A DNA stretch of 64,000 nt from Pedobacter sp. MC2016-15 (lineage in GTDB: Bacteria > Bacteroidota > Bacteroidia > Sphingobacteriales > Sphingobacteriaceae), in assembly GCF_026239695.1 (NCBI RefSeq), contig NZ_JAPIVS010000002.1, positions 310,001 through 374,000 on the forward strand, in the 5' to 3' direction. Under the pieces are notes generated by a model. It was not told the origin of the DNA, ran no database searches, and worked only from the letters and a program-made list of their open reading frames with translations. This document shows, one piece after another, positions 36,877 to 46,144 of this stretch (positions are counted from its first letter, which is position 1; every line of letters begins with the position of its first letter). A program made the position numbers and the translations under genes.

Positions 36877-39198
36877 ATGAACAAGATACTTCTATTTTTA
36901 GCAGTTCTACTTTCCGCTATTACTTCTAATATTACATCTGCTGCCGCACAGACTGAGTTCAGTGGCAAAATTACAGATGCCCAAACACAGGCACCTTTAC
37001 CGGGTGCTGCCATATCTATACCGGATCTGCGCAGTTCGGCAATAACTGATCAGAATGGTGAATTTGTAATTAAAAATATTCCTGCACGCGGACGTTTTCT
37101 GGTTCAGGTTAGCTATATTGGTTACAAGACCATCACACAGACTGTAGATCTTGCCAAAGCAGGAGAGCTCAGCTTTGCCTTACAGGCCAGCGTGATTGAG
37201 GGCCGCGAAGTCGTGATTACAGGCTCTGCTTCAAGCTCCGATAACCGCAAGAACAGCACTTCAGTATCAGCAGTAAGCAAAGCCGATCTGTTATACCATC
37301 CTTCAACAAACTTAATTGATGCAATCTCCCGCGTTCCGGGTGTTGCCCAGGTAACAACTGGGCCGGGTATTTCAAAACCGGTAATCCGTGGTTTAAGCTA
37401 TAACCGTGTGGTTACAGTAAGCGATGGTGTAAAACAGCAGGGACAACAATGGGGTGATGAGCACGGCATTGAGATCGATCAGTATAGTGCCGACCATGTA
37501 GAGGTACTTAAAGGCCCTGCCAGCTTAATGTATGGTTCTGACGCCCTGGGTGGGGTGATCAATATACTTGATGGCCTGCCTGCACCAGATGGTACCTTAA
37601 GGGGGGAGCTTCTTACTAATTATGCAACCAACAACGGACTGACAGGAAATTCACTTATGCTGCAGGGAAATGAGAATGGCTTCGTGTATAAAGTCCGTGG
37701 AACCTATAAAAACGCATATTCCTATAAAACTCCTACTGAATATGTTCCGAATTCAGGATTTAATGAAACAAACTTTGAAGGTCAGATCGGCCTCAATAAA
37801 AAATGGGGTTATGCGCATCTGGACGCTTCCAGTTTCCGCACAAATATAGGTTTCTATGAACCGGTAAGAAATGATGCAGGTCAGTTGGTCGATGACGAAG
37901 GAAATACCTTTTCTGATGCACAGAACAAAGACAGAACTTTAGCTTATCCAAAACAGGATGTCCGCCACTACAAAATCGCACTCAATAGTAATATACTTTT
38001 GGGAGAAGGAAGCTTAAAAGCGACATTGGGTTATCAGCATAACTTACGAAGGGAGCTGGAAGGTGCCGGAAACGATGGGCTTGCCTTGTTTCTCAACAGC
38101 CATACCTACAGCTACGATCTCAAATATTCATTTAAGGACTTCAACGGATGGGCTTCTGTCCTGGGTGCTTCGGGTGAGTTTATGCACAGTGTCAATACTA
38201 CGGGCGCCGAACAGCTGATCCCAGATTACGATTCTCAGGCCTTTGGTGGTTTCGCATATGTGAAAAAGACCTGGGACAATGATACTTTCAACGCCGGTAT
38301 CCGCTTCGACTGGAGAAAAATGACAGGTAAAGCTTTTGATGGAGATTCTCAGTTCAGTGCTTTTAGCAACAAATTCTCACATGTTACCGGAGCTTTGGGT
38401 TATACGCATGAATTTAATGATGCCTTTAGTTTCAAAGCCAATGCAGGAAGTGCGTTCAGGGCTCCAAACATTGCAGAGCTTTCTGCCAATGGAGTACATG
38501 AAGGAGCATTCCGCTATGAAGTAGGTAATCCAGATCTCAAACCTGAGCAAAGTTACCAGGCTGATGCATCTTTTGACTATCAGAATCAATACATCAGTAC
38601 CAGTGTAGGTGCCTTTGCAAATATCATTAATAACTATATCTACTACTGTACCAGCGGACAAAACATTGATGTAGATGGAAGGGATTTTCCCGTTTACAAC
38701 TTTGTGCAGGACGATGCATTTCTGCGCGGAATAGAAGCCAGCCTGACCCTGCATCCGGTGAGCCTGATACACTTCGAGAATAGTTTCTCGTACACCAGGG
38801 CAACTAACCGCACAACAAAGGAATCACTTCCATTTACCCCGGCAGCTACCTTGCGTAATGAACTACGTTTTGAACCAAAGATCGCGGGAACTTCACACTC
38901 GTATATTTCTGTTGGGATTGATAACTTCTGGAGACAAAGTAAGATTGATAGTTTTGAACAACCTACTTCTGGTTATACCCTGTTAAATGCCGCTATCGGA
39001 ACCACGCTGAAGCTGAGCAAAAATCAGGTGATTACTGTGTACGCTGCGGGTAAAAACCTGCTGAACAAAGCTTATTATGATCATTTGAGCCGATTTAAAC
39101 CAGGAAGACTGAGCGATGAGGATCCAACACTGGGTATTTATAATATGGGCCGGAACATTACATTCGGTGTAAATATTCCCTTCACGCTTAAACAATAA
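36877..39198 (+). CDS. TonB-dependent outer membrane receptor, probably for metal
   Basis: A 773-residue receptor. Signal peptide 1-25 (ending AAAQ), a CarboxypepD_reg-like domain (about 28-110), a plug domain with the conserved VEVLKGPASLMYGSDALGGV near 210, then a 22-strand barrel. The segment QQWGDEHGIEIDQYSADH is rich in His/Asp and resembles ZnuD-type zinc or copper receptors. The small His/Cys-rich neighbour supports a metal substrate, but this is inference. The ATG at 36877 gives a clean signal peptide. Confidence 0.9.
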   Translation: MNKILLFLAVLLSAITSNITSAAAQTEFSGKITDAQTQAPLPGAAISIPDLRSSAITDQNGEFVIKNIPARGRFLVQVSYIGYKTITQTVDLAKAGELSFALQASVIEGREVVITGSASSSDNRKNSTSVSAVSKADLLYHPSTNLIDAISRVPGVAQVTTGPGISKPVIRGLSYNRVVTVSDGVKQQGQQWGDEHGIEIDQYSADHVEVLKGPASLMYGSDALGGVINILDGLPAPDGTLRGELLTNYATNNGLTGNSLMLQGNENGFVYKVRGTYKNAYSYKTPTEYVPNSGFNETNFEGQIGLNKKWGYAHLDASSFRTNIGFYEPVRNDAGQLVDDEGNTFSDAQNKDRTLAYPKQDVRHYKIALNSNILLGEGSLKATLGYQHNLRRELEGAGNDGLALFLNSHTYSYDLKYSFKDFNGWASVLGASGEFMHSVNTTGAEQLIPDYDSQAFGGFAYVKKTWDNDTFNAGIRFDWRKMTGKAFDGDSQFSAFSNKFSHVTGALGYTHEFNDAFSFKANAGSAFRAPNIAELSANGVHEGAFRYEVGNPDLKPEQSYQADASFDYQNQYISTSVGAFANIINNYIYYCTSGQNIDVDGRDFPVYNFVQDDAFLRGIEASLTLHPVSLIHFENSFSYTRATNRTTKESLPFTPAATLRNELRFEPKIAGTSHSYISVGIDNFWRQSKIDSFEQPTSGYTLLNAAIGTTLKLSKNQVITVYAAGKNLLNKAYYDHLSRFKPGRLSDEDPTLGIYNMGRNITFGVNIPFTLKQ

Positions 39199-39244
39199 AA
39201 CTTTAAGCCACCTATGCCTGTTTGAAGAGAATAAAATAAACCAT

Positions 39245-40234
39245 ATGTTCAGAAGCATCCTACTATCATTCTTGCTGTTAATTTGTATCTCAGTACCTGC
39301 ATTTTCTCAAAAAATGGATACCCTGTCGGTTACCCTTGAGAATGTCAGATATCCATACCCTGTAAAATTTCTTCCCATCCATACCGAGGGGCAGGACATA
39401 CGCATGGCCTATATGGATATATTACCTGCGCAAAATGCAAATGGCAGGACAGTAGTGCTTTTTCATGGTAAAAATTTCGGCGGATATTACTGGACAAACG
39501 TAATCAAAGCTTTAACAGAAAAAGGCTTCAGGATAATAGTTCCCGATCAGATCGGATTTGGTAAATCTTCCAAAGCATATATCCATTACAGCTTTCATCA
39601 GCTGGCCCGCTGGAATAAAACCTTGTTAGATACCCTTGGTATTCAAAAGGCAAATATTCTTGGTCATTCTATGGGAGGGATGCTGGCCACAAGATTTGCC
39701 CTCATGTACCCTAAGCTTACAGAAAAGCTATTGCTTGAAAATCCTATAGGTTTGGAAGATTACCGTCAGTTTGTACCTTATATAACCACAGAAGAACAAT
39801 ATAAAACCGAATTGAAAGCCACTGCTGAAAGTGTCAAAAAATACTATCAAACTTCTTACTTTACCTCATGGAAGCCTGAGTATGATGAACTCGTGAGGAT
39901 AGGTGCAGGAGTTACTGGCAGTGCGGACTTTCCACGATATGCCAAAGTTGCTGCAATGACCTTTAGCATGATCTATGAACAGCCTGTGTTACATGAATTT
40001 CCTAACATCAGTGTTCCCACTGTTCTTTTTATTGGTAAAGAGGACAGAACTATTGTAGGTAAAGGATTACTTAGTCCAGAACAGCAGGCTCTTCACGGGC
40101 AGTATAAAAACCTAGGAAAACAAACTGCAGCTCGTATTCCTAAAGCCAGGCTAATAGAGTTTGAGGGATGCGGGCATATCCCACATATGGAAGTACCCAA
40201 AAAGTTTATTGAAGCACTCTTAGGCAGTCTTTAA
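39245..40234 (+). CDS. Secreted alpha/beta hydrolase
   Basis: A 329-residue protein with a signal peptide (1-21, ending AFSQ). The alpha/beta hydrolase core shows the oxyanion HGKNFGG near 76, the nucleophile elbow GHSMGG near 141, the acid Asp in GKEDRTIVG and the His in GCGHIPHME. It follows the TonB-dependent receptor after 46 bases and may be co-transcribed. Substrate unknown, probably a small ester or lactone. Confidence 0.88.
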   Translation: MFRSILLSFLLLICISVPAFSQKMDTLSVTLENVRYPYPVKFLPIHTEGQDIRMAYMDILPAQNANGRTVVLFHGKNFGGYYWTNVIKALTEKGFRIIVPDQIGFGKSSKAYIHYSFHQLARWNKTLLDTLGIQKANILGHSMGGMLATRFALMYPKLTEKLLLENPIGLEDYRQFVPYITTEEQYKTELKATAESVKKYYQTSYFTSWKPEYDELVRIGAGVTGSADFPRYAKVAAMTFSMIYEQPVLHEFPNISVPTVLFIGKEDRTIVGKGLLSPEQQALHGQYKNLGKQTAARIPKARLIEFEGCGHIPHMEVPKKFIEALLGSL

Positions 40235-40239
40235 TCAGA

Positions 40240-40270
40240 GCATCAGCAGCGACACAACCGCTGCTGATGC
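40240..40270. terminator. Hairpin between convergent hydrolase and oxidoreductase genes
   Basis: A perfect 12-bp stem (40240-40251 with 40259-40270) and 7-base loop; the flanking T-tracts are weak. Confidence 0.7.
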
Positions 40271-40291
40271 TTATTTATACAAGAGGGCTAA

Positions 40292-41305
40292 TTATGCCTG
40301 TAATATCTCAAGTTGTGTCAACACCTGTTCGCGGGTAACAGGAAATTCCGTGCCGTTAACAATTGATTGATATACATCCTCAAAAAGGGAAAGATAAGTT
40401 GCACTGTCAGCCGTGATCAGTTCCTGAGTCTTTTCAGCATTTTGATCAATCAGAGTTAATCGTCCTTCCTTTCCTCTTGGTTCTACTCCAAAACCAGGCT
40501 CACCTGGCTTAATACCTTTTAGTAGCTGCTCCTCCTGGATGTCAGCACGTTCTTTGATAAAGCTTCCTTTTTCACCATGCAGCACAAATGAAGGCAGTGC
40601 ATCTACTACCAGCATGCTGGCGTGTACAAATACATTTACGCTGTTGGGATAACTCAGGTGGATAGAAAAGTAGTCGTCCACTTTAGTTCCTGCCCTGTTT
40701 TTTCCAAGAATTTTGTGAAAAGAATCCGGCTTGCCAAACAGGCTGATCACCTGATCCAGCAAATGAGGACCAAGATCATACTGAAGTCCGGTAGCAGCTA
40801 CAAGCTCTTCTTTAAAGCTTTTCACACCTATCCCTGCTTTGTAGCGGTCGTATCTGAAATGTACTTCAGATAACTTACCCAACTTACCGCTTTCAACAAT
40901 ATCTTTTACTGAGTTAAAATCACTATCCCATCTGCGGCTTTGGAAAACGAATACCTTTTTCCCAAGTTTGTCTGCCAGTTCAAATATCTCATTGGCTTCT
41001 GCGGTATTTGCTGCAAAGGGTTTTTCAACAAGGATATGCTTTCCAGCCTCCAGGGCTTTTTTTGAATGTTCATAATGCAGGAAATTGGGCGTATTAACTA
41101 CTACGAGGTCAATATTCTCATCAGCAATCAGCTCGTCAATACTGTCATAACTGATGATACCCGGAAAGTCTTTCTCCGCTTTCTTTTCATTGCGTTCGGT
41201 CACAGCATATAGTTTGAAGCCTGGGTGTGCTTCTATAAAAGGACCCTGAAATAATTTGCCGGACATGCCGTAGGCCAAAAGCCCTGTTGATATTATTGTA
41301 CTCAT
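40292..41305 (-). CDS. Gfo/Idh/MocA family oxidoreductase
   Basis: A 337-residue NAD(P)-dependent dehydrogenase. The N-terminal Rossmann part begins GLLAYGMSGKLFQGPFI and contains VVNTPNFLHYEHSKKALEAG and the catalytic HILVEKPFA; the C-terminal domain has YDLGPHLLDQ. Close relatives oxidise sugars or inositols. The start at 41305 (MSTIISTGLLAYG) gives the usual N-terminus. Confidence 0.9.
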   Translation of the reverse strand: MSTIISTGLLAYGMSGKLFQGPFIEAHPGFKLYAVTERNEKKAEKDFPGIISYDSIDELIADENIDLVVVNTPNFLHYEHSKKALEAGKHILVEKPFAANTAEANEIFELADKLGKKVFVFQSRRWDSDFNSVKDIVESGKLGKLSEVHFRYDRYKAGIGVKSFKEELVAATGLQYDLGPHLLDQVISLFGKPDSFHKILGKNRAGTKVDDYFSIHLSYPNSVNVFVHASMLVVDALPSFVLHGEKGSFIKERADIQEEQLLKGIKPGEPGFGVEPRGKEGRLTLIDQNAEKTQELITADSATYLSLFEDVYQSIVNGTEFPVTREQVLTQLEILQA

Positions 41306-41386
41306 GCGTTTAGTTTTATGGCTTAAAAGTAACAAATCTCAAAACTTAAGTATTAATTATATTGTCATAAACCTTTCTATTAATTT

Positions 41387-41394
41387 TATCTTTG
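41387..41394 (+). promoter_or_regulatory. -7 box immediately before the 114-residue protein gene
   Basis: TATCTTTG ends 3 bases before the ATG at 41398, with a TTG at 41362-41364 as a possible -33 element (22-base spacer). Confidence 0.5.
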
Positions 41395-41397
41395 CAT

Positions 41398-41742
41398 ATG
41401 AAGCCAGCAGAAATAAACGCAAAATGGAAAGTTCTGCAGCAAAAGATTGCTCAGGAATTCGACTCAGATCTACCTGATCTGAAGGTTATGTTATTTTTGA
41501 TAGGTGTTCAGGAATTAGGCAAGGGGCCGGGCAAGTACAGTAAGCGTCAGAAAGAAGAATTAATGCATATTGCAACCTGCCGTTTGCTGAGCGAGATGGG
41601 CTTTTATGAGCTGGAAGGACTAGACCAGGATGGATGGCCGCACTGGAAATTAGTAAAACCCGTTCCCTCATTCGCAATGATGGAACAGGAACTACTATTA
41701 AAGTCTCTTGCCATCTCTTATTTCGAAGACATCTACGAATAA
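41398..41742 (+). CDS. Conserved hypothetical 114-residue protein
   Basis: A small helical cytoplasmic protein starting MKPAEINAKWKVLQQKIAQE. The central segment GVQELGKGPGKYSKRQKEEL and the C-terminal YFEDIYE look like conserved blocks, but I cannot name the family. No signal peptide or membrane segment. It stands alone between its own promoter and a terminator. Confidence 0.75.
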   Translation: MKPAEINAKWKVLQQKIAQEFDSDLPDLKVMLFLIGVQELGKGPGKYSKRQKEELMHIATCRLLSEMGFYELEGLDQDGWPHWKLVKPVPSFAMMEQELLLKSLAISYFEDIYE

Positions 41743-41756
41743 AACCGTATATCAAC

Positions 41757-41788
41757 AAAAAACCCGGAAGAATCTCTCCCGGGTTTTT
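41757..41788. terminator. Bidirectional terminator
   Basis: A CCCGG/CCGGG stem with AAAAAA and TTTTT flanks lies between convergent genes. Confidence 0.85.
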
Positions 41789-41811
41789 CTATTTCATGGC
41801 TGACAGATAGA

Positions 41812-42492
41812 TTAGTTTGCCTGTGCAGCAGCTTCTTTTTTCAGTTGCTCATTTGCAGTAATCACCACTTCAACCCTACGGTTGGCAGCTCTTCCTGCTT
41901 CAGTAGTATTGTCTGCGATAGGCTCTGAGAAACCTTTGCCCAATGTACTCAAACGTGATGCAGGTACACCTTGTGCAACAGCATAGGCTTTTACTGCCGC
42001 AGCTCTTTTCTCTGATAAGCTCAGGTTGTAATTTTCTGCTCCCTTATTGTCTGTATGACCAATCACCCTGATTTCTGTGTTTGGATATTCATTGATTGAA
42101 TTAGCCAAAGATTTTACGTTGTCCTTAGCCTGTGCTTTTAAGTTCGCACTGTCAAAGTCAAACAGAATACCACTGTCAAATTTTACAATAATCCCTTCAC
42201 CTTCACGTACTACCTCTGCATTAGGGATTGTATTCTGAATTTCGGCAGCTTGTTTATCCATACGTTTACCGATAAATCCACCAGCTGTACCACCAACTGC
42301 TCCACCGATAATTGCTCCAACAGCAGTATTACCGGCTTTTTTTCCAATAATAGCACCCAGTACACCACCTGCAGCAGCTCCAATACCAGCTCCTTTTTGA
42401 GTTTTTGTTAAACTGTCGCAGCCTTGAAATCCCATTGCAGTTATTGCTAAAGCTATACTGAATGTTGCTATTTTAAATCTTGAAGTAGTCAT
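41812..42492 (-). CDS. OmpA-family lipoprotein with glycine zipper
   Basis: About 226 residues. A lipoprotein signal ends at MGFQGC; a Gly/Ala-rich zipper follows (GAGIGAAAGGVLGAIIGKKA and a second copy), which can insert into membranes, then an OmpA peptidoglycan-binding domain with IRVIGHTDNKGAENYNLSLS and NRRVEV. It is a Pal/YiaD-like wall anchor. Starts at 42516, 42498 and 42492 are possible; 42492 gives the shortest n-region before the signal. A TACCTTTG box lies at 42528-42535 (minus). Confidence 0.9.
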   Translation of the reverse strand: MTTSRFKIATFSIALAITAMGFQGCDSLTKTQKGAGIGAAAGGVLGAIIGKKAGNTAVGAIIGGAVGGTAGGFIGKRMDKQAAEIQNTIPNAEVVREGEGIIVKFDSGILFDFDSANLKAQAKDNVKSLANSINEYPNTEIRVIGHTDNKGAENYNLSLSEKRAAAVKAYAVAQGVPASRLSTLGKGFSEPIADNTTEAGRAANRRVEVVITANEQLKKEAAAQAN

Positions 42493-42527
42493 ATTCATAA
42501 TCTTTTTGTTAATCAATAGCTCTAAAA

Positions 42528-42535
42528 CAAAGGTA
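42528..42535 (-). promoter_or_regulatory. -7 box of the OmpA-like lipoprotein gene
   Basis: TACCTTTG on the minus strand, 11 bases before the first possible ATG (42516). Confidence 0.45.
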
Positions 42536-42644
42536 ATGCCAACTTAAAGTTTTGTTGAATTTATTAGATAAAGACAAGTATATTACATTTCATTTCCTGT
42601 CCAATTGTCATGCTCCCTTTTGCGGCTGACTACAATTCTGTACA

Positions 42645-43340
42645 TTATTGCGAAAAATATGCTTCCAGCTCTTCCAGCGTATTTTCATTGGTGTAGATAT
42701 CCTTGATCACCCGCCCCTTTTCAAAAAGGATGATCCTGTCGCATACATCAGTAACGTGATTGAGGTCATGACTGGAAATCATTGTAGTCAGATTGCCGGA
42801 TTTCAATGATTTCAGATGTGCTTTCAGCCTGATTTGAGTTGTAGGATCAAGATTAGCGAAAGGCTCATCCAGTACCAGCAGTTCCGGTTGCTGCATCAGC
42901 GCTGCGGTGATACCTATCTTGTTCTGATTCCCTTTCGAGAAATCCCTGATGTATTTGCCCCTGTCCAGGATTTCACCATTAAAAAATTCTTCATAGGATT
43001 GAAGGTAATCCATAACTTGTCTAACGCTCATCTTCTGCAACCCGCCAATGAATATGAAATATTCCTCAGGAGTTAAGTAATCGATTAAATAGCCTTCATC
43101 CAGGTAAGATGCCGTATAGTTTTTCCAATGGTCATTCTCTGCTACATTAACGCCCTTAGATACAATTTCTCCCGAGTCCGGCCTGATCAGGTCAAGGAGC
43201 ATCCTGAACAAAGTAGTCTTTCCTGCGCCATTATTGCCGATTACTCCAACTGTTTCACCAGTATTGATGGTCAGCTTTTCTATGTCCGTCACCTTGCGGC
43301 CGGCATATGTTTTGGTAAGCTTGTTTATTTCTATAATCAT
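42645..43340 (-). CDS. ABC transporter ATP-binding protein
   Basis: A 231-residue ATPase with Walker A GNNGAGKTT near 36, a degenerate signature FSKGNQNKIGI near 139 and Walker B LLVLDEPFANLDP near 158. It overlaps the membrane-protein gene upstream by 4 bases, so the two form a transporter. The subfamily resembles ATPases of ABC-2-type exporters; the substrate is unknown. Confidence 0.9.
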   Translation of the reverse strand: MIIEINKLTKTYAGRKVTDIEKLTINTGETVGVIGNNGAGKTTLFRMLLDLIRPDSGEIVSKGVNVAENDHWKNYTASYLDEGYLIDYLTPEEYFIFIGGLQKMSVRQVMDYLQSYEEFFNGEILDRGKYIRDFSKGNQNKIGITAALMQQPELLVLDEPFANLDPTTQIRLKAHLKSLKSGNLTTMISSHDLNHVTDVCDRIILFEKGRVIKDIYTNENTLEELEAYFSQ

Positions 43341-44812
43341 GATCTTTCTCTGAAGCCAGCGGCGATTTTATGCTTTCTTTTCTCAAATTCCCGCACCAGA
43401 AAATTAATCCAGTAGCGGCGGCTGAACAGCCCGGCGATACCAGGAATAGCAATTCCAATCAAGCCAATGTATGGGTTGATGATTGAGAGTGGAAAATAAA
43501 TGATATACGGTGATAAAAGCACCGGCAGCGAAAGCAACATCGTGGAAGCACTGACACCTTCCCAGCTGAATTTTGCACCCTTGCTGATATCGATATATTT
43601 ATAATTTCTTGTTGCAAAGTATAAAACAAGAATGTTGCTCACGCCAATGTTGTAGAGATAAGCAGCAAAATGTACCGCCAGTATTTTCCAGCTGAGAAAG
43701 CTGTAAAAAGTAGTGAGCACCGTTAACAAAGATGCTGATATGGTGAGAAGGATAAATTTCGCGCGGAAAAAATCTCTTATGTTTACCTTATTGGCCAGCA
43801 TGCCGTCAAACTCTGCAGCCTGCCAGCCAAACATAAATTGTCCGTATATCAGAATGGTATTTCCTGTCATAAACACTGCTGCGAACAGCATCTTTGCAAA
43901 GTCGTTGTTTTCCAGAACCTTCCTGTTGTAAAACAGAAAACCATAGAAAAGCAATAGTAAAGCCTTGGTTACTGTGGCCTTCGGGCGTCTGTTGCGCAGG
44001 ATAAGTTTGATCTCCAGGGCGGCTAAGGTTCCTGCTGCACCAAAGCGATCAAGAAAAGGATAGTCTGTGCTTGATTTCTTCTCTTCACCTGCAGTCAGGT
44101 CTTCTACATAAAGGTTATTCTTCAGATACCTGTCGTTGAGCAGAAAAATAACGACTGCTAAAACCGGAAAGATCAGCCCAACAGGTGGATAAACGGCAAT
44201 ATAGCTAAACAACATATCTGAAAATGAGGCAATGGAAAACAGCTGCAGGTATTCAAGTCCTGCCAGCGCAGCTACAACCAGAATTGCCGGGATGACTATC
44301 TTTATGTTTTCTGCAGAAACCCTTTTAAAATAAAGGGCAGCATAATTATTAAAGATCACCAGTGAAAAAATTACAACCAGATAAGTAGTACAGGCAAAGC
44401 CTCCATATTCAGGCCATACGTTGCGGAAGCAGAAAGGAAAAAAGATAATTAGCGGAAAGATATTGAGTACCGACAGCAGAGAGCGAAACTGCAGGAAGCT
44501 GACCAGTTTCCTTTTTGGGATATTCAGGTGCAGATAAGGTACAATTGATAGTGTAGGTAATTCCTGTATCTGTAGTCTCGCAATAAAATCTACAGCAAAG
44601 TAATACAGGATCATCCCATTGAATACCATAAATACATCCTTATCGGGCATGAATTTATAGATAAGGTCTTCCATTACGAAACCCACCAGAAGACATACCC
44701 CAAGCAGATATAAGGCAAAAATGCCCATAATCACCTGCGCAGCAATAGTTGCCCCTTTATTTCTGGATCGCCAGAAAGCAGTCCACTGGTGTCGTAAAAA
44801 GGTCGAGAACAT
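43337..44812 (-). CDS. DUF5687 family membrane protein, ABC permease partner
   Basis: A 491-residue polytopic protein (about ten to twelve hydrophobic segments) that fits DUF5687, a Bacteroidota family found next to ABC ATPases. It starts MFSTFLRHQWTAFWRSRNKG, the cytoplasmic N-terminus. It lies 2 bases after rarA and overlaps the ATPase gene, so all three should be one transcript. Confidence 0.85.
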   Translation of the reverse strand: MFSTFLRHQWTAFWRSRNKGATIAAQVIMGIFALYLLGVCLLVGFVMEDLIYKFMPDKDVFMVFNGMILYYFAVDFIARLQIQELPTLSIVPYLHLNIPKRKLVSFLQFRSLLSVLNIFPLIIFFPFCFRNVWPEYGGFACTTYLVVIFSLVIFNNYAALYFKRVSAENIKIVIPAILVVAALAGLEYLQLFSIASFSDMLFSYIAVYPPVGLIFPVLAVVIFLLNDRYLKNNLYVEDLTAGEEKKSSTDYPFLDRFGAAGTLAALEIKLILRNRRPKATVTKALLLLFYGFLFYNRKVLENNDFAKMLFAAVFMTGNTILIYGQFMFGWQAAEFDGMLANKVNIRDFFRAKFILLTISASLLTVLTTFYSFLSWKILAVHFAAYLYNIGVSNILVLYFATRNYKYIDISKGAKFSWEGVSASTMLLSLPVLLSPYIIYFPLSIINPYIGLIGIAIPGIAGLFSRRYWINFLVREFEKRKHKIAAGFRERS

Positions 44813-44814
44813 AC

Positions 44815-46095
44815 TTAGTAATTATATTTGTCTTTCCAGTTCTGCCTCAGTTTTTCCCGCAGTTTATCTTCCGCAGGATTTTTCCCCGGATCATAGAGTT
44901 TGGTGCCACTGATCAGGTCGGGCAGATATTCCTGAGCAGCAAAATTCCCTTCATAACCATGTGAATATTTATAGTCCTTTCCATAACCAATGTTCTTCAT
45001 CAGTTTGGTCGGGGCATTCCTGATGTGCAGCGGCACAGGCAGGTTTCCGGTCTGTTTCACCAGTTGCTGTGCATGGTTGATTGCTTCGTAGGAGGCATTG
45101 CTCTTTACTGAAGAAGCCATATAGGTTACGGCCTGCGAAAGAATAATCCTTGCTTCAGGGTAACCAATTACATTTACTGCCTGAAAGCAATTGTTGGCCA
45201 GCAGCAATGCATTAGGGTTGGCATTGCCGATATCTTCGGAGGCAAGTATGAGCAAGCGGCGTGCGATAAACAACGGATCTTCACCGCCTTCAATCATTCT
45301 GGCCAGCCAGTATACTGCGGCATTGGGATCACTGCCCCTGATGGATTTGATAAAGGCAGAAATAATATCATAATGCTGTTCACCGGCTTTGTCATATAGA
45401 GCCAGATTCTGCTGTGCATGTTCCAGTACATTCTCGTTTGTCAGTACAATGCTCTTGCCACCTATTCCGTTTATGGCAATTTCCAGTACATTCAATAATT
45501 TCCTGGCATCACCTCCGGATAAACGGATCAGTGCTTCGTGCTCCTTGATGCTGATCTGTTTTTCTTTCAGTATCACGTCTTCCCGTATTGCCGTTTGCAG
45601 CAGACCAGAAAGTTCAGCTTCATCCAATGATTTCAGGATATATACCTGACAACGGGAGAGGAGAGCGGAGATCACCTCAAAGGAAGGATTTTCTGTAGTG
45701 GCACCGATCAGCGTTACCAAACCTCGCTCCACAGCACCCAGCAGGCTATCCTGCTGTGATTTGCTGAAACGGTGGATCTCATCAATAAACAGAATAGGTA
45801 AACCCATCAGGCTATCTTTCAGCAATGCTGCCTTATCAATTACTTCACGAATATCTTTTACGCCGGAATTAATGGCGCTTAAATTAAAAAATGGGCGGTC
45901 TAAGGCCTGTGATATAATATAAGCCAAAGTAGTTTTACCGACTCCCGGAGGACCCCAGAAGATCATAGATGGCAGCTGACCGCTTTGTATGGCCTTGCGC
46001 AAAACCGCGTCTGGCCCTACCAGGTGTTTCTGGCCAACATACTCATCCAGATTGTGCGGACGCATACGTTCTGCTAATGGAGGTAGGTTTTGCAT
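44815..46095 (-). CDS. rarA: Replication-associated recombination protein A (RarA/MgsA)
   Basis: A 426-residue AAA+ ATPase acting at stalled forks. It starts MQNLPPLAERMRPHNLDEYV and has Walker A FWGPPGVGKTT near 47, Walker B ILFIDEIHRFSKSQQDSLL near 104, sensor 1 GATTENPSFEV and the C-terminal tetramerisation region. Upstream, a TATCTTTA sequence ends 5 bases before the ATG and directly follows the helicase terminator. Confidence 0.94.
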   Translation of the reverse strand: MQNLPPLAERMRPHNLDEYVGQKHLVGPDAVLRKAIQSGQLPSMIFWGPPGVGKTTLAYIISQALDRPFFNLSAINSGVKDIREVIDKAALLKDSLMGLPILFIDEIHRFSKSQQDSLLGAVERGLVTLIGATTENPSFEVISALLSRCQVYILKSLDEAELSGLLQTAIREDVILKEKQISIKEHEALIRLSGGDARKLLNVLEIAINGIGGKSIVLTNENVLEHAQQNLALYDKAGEQHYDIISAFIKSIRGSDPNAAVYWLARMIEGGEDPLFIARRLLILASEDIGNANPNALLLANNCFQAVNVIGYPEARIILSQAVTYMASSVKSNASYEAINHAQQLVKQTGNLPVPLHIRNAPTKLMKNIGYGKDYKYSHGYEGNFAAQEYLPDLISGTKLYDPGKNPAEDKLREKLRQNWKDKYNY

Positions 46096-46107
46096 AACAG
46101 TAAAGAT

Positions 46108-46139
46108 AAAAAAACAGGAGCAAATTTGTTACTCCTGTT
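46108..46139 (-). terminator. Terminator after the DEAD-box helicase gene
   Basis: On the minus strand an 8-bp stem (46139-46132 with 46120-46113) is followed by a T-run. The probable rarA promoter begins at its end. Confidence 0.8.
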
Positions 46140-46144
46140 CAGTG

